Positions 41,789 to 48,781 of a stretch of DNA of 60,314 nt are shown here, piece after piece. The notes under the pieces were generated by a model. It was not told where the DNA came from. It did not search any database and saw only the letters and a list, made by a program, of their open reading frames with translations. Source of the DNA: an uncultured Lachnoclostridium sp. Lineage in GTDB: Bacteria > Bacillota > Clostridia > Lachnospirales > Lachnospiraceae. Location: contig CAOJBY010000024.1 of assembly GCA_948330435.1 (NCBI GenBank), positions 1 to 60,314 on the forward strand, in the 5' to 3' direction. The position numbers and the translations under genes are program-made. Within the stretch, counting starts at the first letter, position 1. Each line of letters starts with the position of its first letter.

Positions 41789-41883
41789 AGAAAGAGCAGA
41801 TTGTAGTAGTGACAATATCCGGGCGGGGCGACAAGGATTGTGCGGCCATTGCCCGTTACAGAGGGGAGGATATTCATGAATAA
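41785..41883 (+). pseudogene. trpB: Out-of-frame 3' end of trpB
   Basis: This segment encodes MKKEQIVVVTISGRGDKD and a short tail in the -1 frame relative to trpB, matching the conserved TrpB C-terminus. Its stop overlaps the trpA start by 8 bases, the usual trpBA coupling. Confidence 0.85.
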
Positions 41884-42652
41884 ACGGATTTCGGAGGCAT
41901 TTGCCAACGGCAAAGCATTTATTCCATTTATCACCTGCGGAGATCCCTCTTTGGAGGTGACAGAGAAGATCGTATATGCCTGTGAGGAGGCGGGGGCGGA
42001 CCTGATTGAACTTGGCATTCCGTTTTCCGATCCCACAGCGGAGGGACCGGTGATTCAGGGGGCCAATGTGCGTGCCTTGGCAGGGGGCGTGACCATGGAT
42101 AAAATCTTTCATATGGTGGAACGGATTCGAAAGAATACGGGGATTCCGATGGTGTTTATGACCTATGCCAATGTGGTGTTTTCCTATGGGATTGAGCGTT
42201 TTGTGAGCAGGGCGGCAGAGCTTGGCATGGATGGGCTGATTTTGCCGGATGTACCTTTGGAGGAAAAGGAAGAGTTTGACGGTGTCTGCAAGGCGTATGG
42301 TCTGGACCTTATCCCCCTGATTGCTCCCACCTCTCACGAGAGGATAGCCCGGATCGCCAGAGAAGCGTCAGGATTTGTGTACTGTGTCTCTTCTCTTGGA
42401 GTGACCGGGGTGCGTTCCCGAATCACTACGGATGTTGGTGCCATGGTAGAACTGGTGAAAAAAGAAAGAGAGATACCCTGTGCTATCGGTTTTGGAATCT
42501 CTACGCCGGGGCAGGCAAAGGCTATGGCGGCCTTGGCAGACGGGGTGATTGTGGGGTCTGCTATTGTGAAGCTATGCGGGACCTATGGGACGGACTGTGT
42601 GGAGCATGTGAAAGAGTATGTGAAAGAGATGAAGAATGCGATAAGAGGGTAA
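41876..42652 (+). CDS. trpA: Tryptophan synthase alpha chain
   Basis: It splits indole-glycerol phosphate to indole and glyceraldehyde-3-phosphate. The 258-residue barrel has FITCGDPS, ELGIPFSDPTAEGPVIQ (catalytic Glu and Asp), LILPDVPLEE, LIAPTS and GFGISTPGQA. The start at 41876 has GAGGGGAGG upstream. It is the last gene of the operon; its ATG lies inside the displaced trpB tail. Confidence 0.96.
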   Translation: MNKRISEAFANGKAFIPFITCGDPSLEVTEKIVYACEEAGADLIELGIPFSDPTAEGPVIQGANVRALAGGVTMDKIFHMVERIRKNTGIPMVFMTYANVVFSYGIERFVSRAAELGMDGLILPDVPLEEKEEFDGVCKAYGLDLIPLIAPTSHERIARIAREASGFVYCVSSLGVTGVRSRITTDVGAMVELVKKEREIPCAIGFGISTPGQAKAMAALADGVIVGSAIVKLCGTYGTDCVEHVKEYVKEMKNAIRG

Positions 42653-42680
42653 AACGAGCGATAAAACAGTGAAAAAAATG

Positions 42681-42743
42681 TTGACAAATATATAGTAATC
42701 GTGTACAATAACCTCTGTTGTGAGTACAGTCACAACAGAGGTT
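42681..42743 (+). promoter_or_regulatory. tRNA-Phe/Gly promoter with a hairpin at the start site
   Basis: TTGACA (42681-42686) and TACAAT (42704-42709) are 17 bp apart. A perfect 14-pair palindrome (42710-42723 with 42730-42743, 6-base loop) begins right after the -10 and ends 4 bases before the tRNA. Confidence 0.88.
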
Positions 42744-42747
42744 ATCT

Positions 42748-42820
<73 letters not shown>

Positions 42821-42843
42821 TTTATATTTTAATATTGCATTAT

Positions 42844-42914
42844 GCGGGTGTAGTTCAATGGTAGAACACCAGCCTTCCAAGCTGGACACGTGGGTTCGAT
42901 TCCCATCACCCGCT
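42844..42914 (+). tRNA. tRNA-Gly (TCC)
   Basis: Acceptor GCGGGTG/CACCCGC, anticodon loop CTTCCAA (TCC) and T-loop TTCGATT are present. It is followed by a T-run. CCA is not encoded. Confidence 0.95.
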
Positions 42915-42994
42915 TTTTTTGTGCCTTGAAAGAGAAAAGATGTTGGATAGTATAGTAGAATTGTGATAGAATAAAAACAGGAGGAAGGATAGTT

Positions 42995-43441
42995 GTGAGA
43001 ATTTATTTAGATAATTGTTGTTATAACCGTCCATATGATGATCAGTCACAAATTCGAATACATTTGGAAACAGAGGCTAAATTACATATTCAAGATATGG
43101 TGAAAAACGGAGAGATGGATCTGGTGACATCTTTTATGTTAGAGTATGAAAACGGGAAGAACAGATTCTTTCACAAAAGGCAGGCAATAACTGACTTTAT
43201 GAATAATAATGAATCATATTATGTAGGAATAGAAAGGCTTAAAGAAGCAAAAGAGATAGCAAAACAGATTACAGATACCGGTGTTAAAAGTGCAGATGCA
43301 TTACATGTAGCATGTGCTGTTTTGGCAGGGGCTGACTATTTTGTTACCACAGATAATCGCCTGTTAAAGTATCAGAGAGAAGATATACAGATATTGACAC
43401 CAGGAGAGTGTATTAGAAGATTGGAGGTAATGGATGAATGA
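42995..43441 (+). CDS. PIN-domain protein, probable toxin
   Basis: A 148-residue protein with the PIN nuclease pattern: YLDNCCYNRP near the start (Asp6), an acidic LEYENGK in the middle, and the late SADALHVACAVLAGADYFVTTDNRLLK with two Asp that bind metal. VapC-type members cut RNA. The start is GTG 42995 after GAGGAAGGATAG. The next gene overlaps by ATGA, as in toxin-antitoxin pairs. Base composition is AT-richer than the trp and serpin genes on each side, which hints at separate acquisition. Confidence 0.85.
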   Translation: MRIYLDNCCYNRPYDDQSQIRIHLETEAKLHIQDMVKNGEMDLVTSFMLEYENGKNRFFHKRQAITDFMNNNESYYVGIERLKEAKEIAKQITDTGVKSADALHVACAVLAGADYFVTTDNRLLKYQREDIQILTPGECIRRLEVMDE

Positions 43442-43662
43442 CTAATGCGGTGGAAATTTTGGATACAGGTTTTGCATATTTAGTTGAAAGGCTTGGGGTA
43501 GTTGATGCGGAGCGTTTTATAGCAATGGTAAAAAGAGATAATTTCGATTATACAATATGGCGGAGAGCATATTTTGACAATATGGATTTGGAGCAGGTGA
43601 GTGAAGATGCTGTGATATATGCCGACAAGCATCCTCATGAGGGAAAAGGGAAAAGGATTTAA
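43438..43662 (+). CDS. Small partner of the PIN protein, probable antitoxin
   Basis: A 74-residue acidic protein that overlaps the PIN gene by four bases. It has a helical N-terminal part (EILDTGFAYLVERLGVVDAERFIAMV) and a tail with YADKHPHEGKGK. No DNA-binding motif is obvious and no named antitoxin family is recognised. The pairing suggests it neutralises the PIN protein, though the toxin-first order is the reverse of most vapBC pairs. Confidence 0.65.
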   Translation: MTNAVEILDTGFAYLVERLGVVDAERFIAMVKRDNFDYTIWRRAYFDNMDLEQVSEDAVIYADKHPHEGKGKRI

Positions 43663-43678
43663 AAAATTATTTTCTTCA

Positions 43679-43712
43679 GGAACAGGCAGGGATTCCCTGC
43701 CTGTTCCAAAAA
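43679..43712. terminator. Bidirectional terminator between PIN pair and serpin
   Basis: A 14-base arm (43679-43692) pairs with 43694-43707; A/T-rich flanks lie on both sides of the stem between convergent genes. Confidence 0.82.
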
Positions 43713-43736
43713 TAAGCGTCTTTTTCTTTTTGGACA

Positions 43737-45122
43737 TTAACCCGGCTGATTTACAATGCCCACAAACAGGGGCAGCCCGTCATTCCCGGTAATGGCGAAT
43801 AAAAATGGCCGGTTCACCACAAAGTCTACCTCCTCCGCAGGCGGCATACCGGCTCCGCACACAGCCATCACCGTGTAAGCGGCCGCAATACATCCCTCCT
43901 CATCAATCGCCACACGTGCGGCGTGATCGGCTCTTGAAACAAATAGTCCATCCACATCCCTGGTGGCAGGAGAAAAATCAGACACTTCCGAGTCAAACAC
44001 ATCCGTTATACCGAGAGCCTGAAGACCGGCTATGAGATCCAGATCCGATGCCACATCAAACTTCGGCACGGACAGATTTACCGTCAGATACTTATGATTC
44101 GCCCAATCCTCCCTCTCTAACAAAAAGTTCATGGCTTCTTTGTCTTTAAGAAGCTCCTCCGGTGAAATCCCCTCGTCCGGCAAGAGGAGCCACATAGCAC
44201 CCCCGTTTTCAAAGGGCTTGGCTGCGGCGGAGAATTTATCTCCCCAATAATATTCCCGGCTGTCGCTCTGATGCATAAAGTCACAGGTAAGATCCTGCTC
44301 CGTTCCGTGGAAAATCTCCTGGGAGGTGAGCCCCTCTGCGAATTCGCCACTCCATTTTCCCCGATAATAAATCGTCGTAGCCAGTGCAAGAATGGTATCT
44401 GCGTCAAGATTCAGGCCAGAAGCCTGCTCCTTAAGAAGCCCGCCAGTCTGCTCATTCAGCCAGGTATGGAGGGCTTCATTCATGTCCTCCGTTCCCATTT
44501 CTCCCTGATAGGAGGAGGCGTAGTAGGTGGTGGCCAGCTGCTTCATGGTGGAGGGGACAAAGCTTATATCCTGATTCAGCCAGAGAGAGCTTGCCAGAAT
44601 ACTGGTGGAAGCCCCGTCATCGCAGTAATTGGCGTTCCATAGGGCGGTTGCCTGAGAGCGAAGCTCTTGTATACTGTCCGCTTCAAGTAAATCCAGGATC
44701 TGCTGACGGCTGTTCCCGTCGGTCAGTTCTGCCAGCATTCCCAGGGCCAGGTAGACATTCAGCGGCGAGTAGATTCGATTTTCCCCCTCCTGACCGGAGA
44801 GAAACTGAGGGATGCTTTTGCCAAGAAAGCCGGTAAGAGCACTTTCATAGACAGCCGCCTGTTGAAGCTGTGCCCTGCGATCCCCGTTCCAGGCATCATA
44901 GGCATCATAGAACTCTTCCCTGATTTCTCCGGTGGATGAGTCTGTATAGGCGTCTTCGTTGGGATAGGGGGCCATCTGAGGATAGGCTGCCTGGGCAAGG
45001 ACCTTTACGGTGGGAGCGTGATTCCCCTGGGGTTCTGTGGCAGAGCATGCGGTCAGAGAACCGGTGAGCAGGAGTGAGAGAACGGTGAACAGGGTTCCTT
45101 TGCGAAAAAATGTATGGGTCAT
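43737..45122 (-). CDS. Secreted serpin lipoprotein
   Basis: A 461-residue serine-protease inhibitor anchored outside the cell. The signal peptide ends in lipobox SLTAC with Cys26, then a linker to about residue 110 and a full serpin domain. NRIYSPLNVYLALGMLAE, TTIYYRGKW, VPKFDVASDLDL and NRPFLFAITG match serpin signatures. The reactive loop is at about 408-432; its hinge EEGCIAAAYT has small residues, as in inhibitory serpins. The start at 45122 has AAAGGAGG upstream; the longer frame to 45305 enters the TetR promoter. It may protect against host or microbial proteases. Confidence 0.92.
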   Translation of the reverse strand: MTHTFFRKGTLFTVLSLLLTGSLTACSATEPQGNHAPTVKVLAQAAYPQMAPYPNEDAYTDSSTGEIREEFYDAYDAWNGDRRAQLQQAAVYESALTGFLGKSIPQFLSGQEGENRIYSPLNVYLALGMLAELTDGNSRQQILDLLEADSIQELRSQATALWNANYCDDGASTSILASSLWLNQDISFVPSTMKQLATTYYASSYQGEMGTEDMNEALHTWLNEQTGGLLKEQASGLNLDADTILALATTIYYRGKWSGEFAEGLTSQEIFHGTEQDLTCDFMHQSDSREYYWGDKFSAAAKPFENGGAMWLLLPDEGISPEELLKDKEAMNFLLEREDWANHKYLTVNLSVPKFDVASDLDLIAGLQALGITDVFDSEVSDFSPATRDVDGLFVSRADHAARVAIDEEGCIAAAYTVMAVCGAGMPPAEEVDFVVNRPFLFAITGNDGLPLFVGIVNQPG

Positions 45123-45248
45123 GAGTGATTCCTCCTTTGTGAATGGTTTTATATAATTATAAACGGAGATAAGAGATGGATTACTACAGGAACGAGGAAT
45201 TTTGTTCCACAATATTCCCGCTTTGACCGGCAGGGGCCGGGTGATATC

Positions 45249-45334
45249 TTGAAAAGAAAGGTAAAATCCGCTATAATCAAAGGCAATGGTACCCTCAGTG
45301 TACAAGAGGCGTGTGTCCCCTTGTACACTGAGGG
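45249..45334 (+). promoter_or_regulatory. TetR-gene promoter and 15-bp palindromic operator
   Basis: TTGAAA (45249-45254) and TATAAT (45272-45277) are 17 bp apart. A perfect 15-bp inverted repeat (45292-45306 with 45320-45334, core GTGTACAAG/CTTGTACAC) lies just downstream of the start, suited to autorepression. Confidence 0.8.
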
Positions 45335-45355
45335 CAAGAAAAGGAGTTTTTATCT

Positions 45356-45919
45356 ATGGCCCAGTTTACAAAAAAGGCAATTGTTGAGGCGTTCCTTGAT
45401 CTGTTGAACAAGAAACCGCTGGATAAAATCACGGTAAAGGAGATTGTGGACAGCTGCGGAATCAATCGGAATACCTTTTACTACCATTTTGAGGATATTC
45501 ATGCATTGCTTGTCTTTGTTATTGATGGAGAGGTAGAGCGTGTTATTGCACAGCATGCGGATGTGGAATCTCTGGAAAAGGGGTTTGTGGAGGCGGCCCA
45601 TTTTGCACTCAGCAATAAACGGGCGGTTTATCATATTTACAATTCGGTTAGCAGAGAGGAACTGGAGCGTTATCTGAACAGCATTGCCGAGGAGGTTGTG
45701 CGGCGGATGGTGGAGAGCCAGAATATAGCGGAGGGTGTGTCAAAGCTTGATCAGGAATTGATCATCCATTTTTATAAATGCGGACTGTCCGGAATGGTAT
45801 TGGCCTGGATTGCGGAGGGAATGAAAGCAGATCCGGAGCAGATGATTCAAAGCCTGGGATACCTCCTGGAGGGAAGCGTGGCGGCTGCTATGGAGAAAGG
45901 ACGGCAGCGGAATGAATAA
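45356..45919 (+). CDS. TetR-family transcriptional regulator
   Basis: A 187-residue regulator. The N-terminal helix-turn-helix (about 1-50: ITVKEIVDSCGINRNTFYYHFEDIHAL) is typical TetR, of the TetR_C_7/DhaS-like kind; the C-terminal helices bind an unknown ligand. AAAAGGAG precedes its ATG. It is divergent from the serpin gene and upstream of the HdeD-MMPL-heptad genes, so it may repress either or both. A terminator follows it. Confidence 0.92.
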   Translation: MAQFTKKAIVEAFLDLLNKKPLDKITVKEIVDSCGINRNTFYYHFEDIHALLVFVIDGEVERVIAQHADVESLEKGFVEAAHFALSNKRAVYHIYNSVSREELERYLNSIAEEVVRRMVESQNIAEGVSKLDQELIIHFYKCGLSGMVLAWIAEGMKADPEQMIQSLGYLLEGSVAAAMEKGRQRNE

Positions 45920-45980
45920 GGAGATAAGACTGATTTTTAGGCAGATAAGCTTTTGTGCCTGAATTTTAGTTAATTTGGAA

Positions 45981-46014
45981 ACGATGTACGGATTTTGTAC
46001 ATCGTTCTTTTTTT
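45981..46014 (+). terminator. tetR terminator
   Basis: ACGATGTAC (45981-45989) pairs with GTACATCGT (45997-46005), then TCTTTTTTT. It means the downstream genes may have their own promoter. Confidence 0.82.
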
Positions 46015-46076
46015 GTCCGTTTCAAAGAAAAGCCCTTTTGTTTAAAATAGCAATTGTAGAAGAGAGAAGGGAGTGA

Positions 46077-46652
46077 ATGAAGATGACGACAGTTCGGATC
46101 GCAAAGGGAGGCTATGTGGTATCGTCTATTGCATTTTGTACAGCGGGTTTTTTATTACTGCTTCATCCGGAGATCTCAGCAGCGGTAATCTGCAAAGGGA
46201 TGGGAATCCTGCTGGCAATATGCGGGGTGTTTAAAATCTGTGGTTATCTGTCAGAGGATTTGTATCGGCTGGCTTTTCAGTTTGACCTGGCAGGAGGAAT
46301 TCTGGCAGTGATAGTGGGAATTCTGATGCTCTTACGCAGTGACAGCGTTCTGCGGTTTTTGAATCTGGTCCTTGGTATTGTGGTTTTAACAGACGGACTT
46401 TTGAAGATACAGACAGCACTTGATGCAAGGCGTTTTGGTCTGGAACGGTGGTGGCTGATTGGAACGGCAGCAGTGCTGGCCAGTATCTTGGGATTCCTGA
46501 TTATGATTGATCCGTTTGGAGGTACCGGAATTGCAGGAGCCATGATGCTGCTCGGAGCTACACTTTTCATGGAGGGGCTTTTAAATCTGTATGTAGCGGT
46601 CTACACCATAAAAGTGGCAAAGAGAAGAAAAAAGACAGACGAGATTTGGTAA
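46077..46652 (+). CDS. HdeD-family (DUF308) membrane protein
   Basis: A 191-residue protein with six short helices in repeated pairs and the family-typical GILMLLRSD and LGATLFMEGLLNLY segments. E. coli HdeD is linked to acid stress; the Clostridial role is unknown. ATG 46077 and 46083 are both possible after AAGGGAG. It ends 17 bases before the MMPL gene and is probably co-transcribed with it. Confidence 0.86.
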   Translation: MKMTTVRIAKGGYVVSSIAFCTAGFLLLLHPEISAAVICKGMGILLAICGVFKICGYLSEDLYRLAFQFDLAGGILAVIVGILMLLRSDSVLRFLNLVLGIVVLTDGLLKIQTALDARRFGLERWWLIGTAAVLASILGFLIMIDPFGGTGIAGAMMLLGATLFMEGLLNLYVAVYTIKVAKRRKKTDEIW

Positions 46653-46669
46653 GGAAAGAGGAGGAGACT

Positions 46670-48781
46670 ATGATTAAATTTGGTAAAGGAGTTGTAAAGC
46701 TTCGAATCCCCATTTTGATTGTGACATTGCTTCTGATGATTCCATCAGCCTTAGGGATGGCGGCAACACGAATTAATTACGATATGCTGACCTATCTGCC
46801 CGGGGATATTGAGACAATGGTGGGCCAGGATATTTTGATGGATGAGTTTGGAAAGGGAGCCTTTTCCTTTGTGATTGTTGAGGACATGGAGGAAAAGGAG
46901 GTAGCGGCACTTCGGGAGAAGATCGAGAATGTGGATCACGTGGCTACAGTACTGTGGTATGACAGCGTGGCGGATCTGTCCGTACCTATGGAACTTCTTC
47001 CGGATGAATATTACGATGTGTTCAATTCGGAAAATGCAACCATGATGGCGGTTTTCTTTGACACCTCAACCTCTGCAGATGAAACTCTGGATGCGGCGGC
47101 GGAGATTAAACAGATTGCCGGAGAGCAGTGCTTTGTATCCGGTATGACGGCTATGGTGGCGGATCTGAAAGAATTGTGTGAACGGGAGGAAGTTATCTAT
47201 GTCATTCTGGCAGTGGTGCTCTCCTGCATTGTGATGGTGGCATTCCTGGACAGCTGGGCACTTCCGGTTATCTTCCTGCTCAGCATTGGCATGGCGATTC
47301 TGCTGAATATGGGAACCAATGTCTTCTTTGGAGAGATATCCTTTTTGACACAGGCTCTGGCAGCAGTGCTTCAGTTGGCGGTTACCATGGATTATTCCAT
47401 TTTCCTGTGGCACAGCTATGTGGAGCAGCAGGAACGGTTTGAGGGAGACAAGAAACGGGCCATGGCCCATGCCATTAAAGCAACCATCACTTCCGTGGTA
47501 GGCAGTTCCATTACTACGGTGGCAGGCTTCATTGCACTGTGTTTTATGAGTTATGCACTTGGTTTGGACCTGGGGCTTGTAATGGCAAAAGGAGTCGTCT
47601 TCGGCGTGATTGGATGTGTAACCATCCTGCCATCCATGATTCTGGTTCTGGATAAGCTGATAGCCAGGACAAAGCATCGGCCCCTGATGCCCGACTTTGG
47701 AAAGCTGGTAAGATTCGTGGTAAAGCGGTATCCCGTGTTTTTGCTTTTGTTTTTGCTGATACTTCCGGTTGCCTACTATGGCTATGACAAAGCGGGCGGA
47801 GAAGTTTACTACAATCTGGGAGGGTCCCTGCCGGAATATATGGGATATGTGCAGGCCACCAACAAGCTGGAGGAGGAGTTCTCCGCAGGGGCTACCCATA
47901 TGGTATTGATGGATAAGGATGTGTCAGCCAAGGACGCAAAGCGGATGGTGGATGAAATGAAAAATGTAGAGGGCGTGCAGTTTGCCCTGGGACTTGATTC
48001 CGCCATAGGATCCAGAATTCCGGAGGAACTGATACCGGATAAGGCGAGGAATGAGCTGGAAAGCGACAACTGGAAGCTGCTTCTGGTTCAGTCAGAATAT
48101 GCCACGGCTACGGACGAGGTAAATCAGCAGATCAGCGAACTGAAAGCGATTCTGAAAAAATATGACACCACAGGGATGCTCATTGGAGAGGCACCCTGTA
48201 CAAAAGATTTGATTGAGATTACGGACCGGGATTTCCAGGTGGTAAATACCATTTCTATCATTGCTATCTTTGTCATCATTGCGGTGGTATTAAAAAGTAT
48301 TTCCCTGCCGGTGATTCTGGTGGCGGTTATCGAGTTTGCAATATTTATCAATCTTGGGATTCCGCATTTTACGGGAACCTCTCTGCCCTTTATCGCACCG
48401 ATTTGTATCAGTACGATTCAACTGGGAGCCACCGTAGATTATGCGATTTTGATGACAACCAGGTATAAGCTGGAGAGACATAAGGGGCAGGATAAGGTAG
48501 GCTCTATCTCTACCGCATTGTCTACTTCCATTCCGTCGGTGCTGGTGAGTGCACTGGGATTCTTTGCAGCCACATTGGGCGTGGCGGTTTACTCGGACGT
48601 GGATATGATTCGTTCCCTGTGTGCACTGATGGCAAGGGGGGCAATCATCAGCCTGATGTCGGTAGCATTTATTCTTCCGGCCATGTTCCTGGTGTTTGAT
48701 AAAGTGATTTGTGCAACGAGTGTTGGTTTTCTGCCCAAGAGGGCGACTGAGGAGGTAAGAAAAAATGAAAAGATTGCGTAA
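46670..48781 (+). CDS. MMPL/RND-family exporter
   Basis: A 703-residue RND-type exporter with duplicated halves. Each half has one helix, an external domain (about 35-160 and 375-505) and five helices. VTMDYSIFLWHSY and ATVDYAILMTTRY carry the paired Asp-Tyr expected in the proton relay. Relatives move lipids, fatty acids or drugs; Gram-positive FarE exports fatty acids under TetR-type control. The start at 46670 has GAGGAGG upstream. The heptad-repeat gene begins 17 bases before its stop, so the two are tightly coupled. Confidence 0.93.
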   Translation: MIKFGKGVVKLRIPILIVTLLLMIPSALGMAATRINYDMLTYLPGDIETMVGQDILMDEFGKGAFSFVIVEDMEEKEVAALREKIENVDHVATVLWYDSVADLSVPMELLPDEYYDVFNSENATMMAVFFDTSTSADETLDAAAEIKQIAGEQCFVSGMTAMVADLKELCEREEVIYVILAVVLSCIVMVAFLDSWALPVIFLLSIGMAILLNMGTNVFFGEISFLTQALAAVLQLAVTMDYSIFLWHSYVEQQERFEGDKKRAMAHAIKATITSVVGSSITTVAGFIALCFMSYALGLDLGLVMAKGVVFGVIGCVTILPSMILVLDKLIARTKHRPLMPDFGKLVRFVVKRYPVFLLLFLLILPVAYYGYDKAGGEVYYNLGGSLPEYMGYVQATNKLEEEFSAGATHMVLMDKDVSAKDAKRMVDEMKNVEGVQFALGLDSAIGSRIPEELIPDKARNELESDNWKLLLVQSEYATATDEVNQQISELKAILKKYDTTGMLIGEAPCTKDLIEITDRDFQVVNTISIIAIFVIIAVVLKSISLPVILVAVIEFAIFINLGIPHFTGTSLPFIAPICISTIQLGATVDYAILMTTRYKLERHKGQDKVGSISTALSTSIPSVLVSALGFFAATLGVAVYSDVDMIRSLCALMARGAIISLMSVAFILPAMFLVFDKVICATSVGFLPKRATEEVRKNEKIA

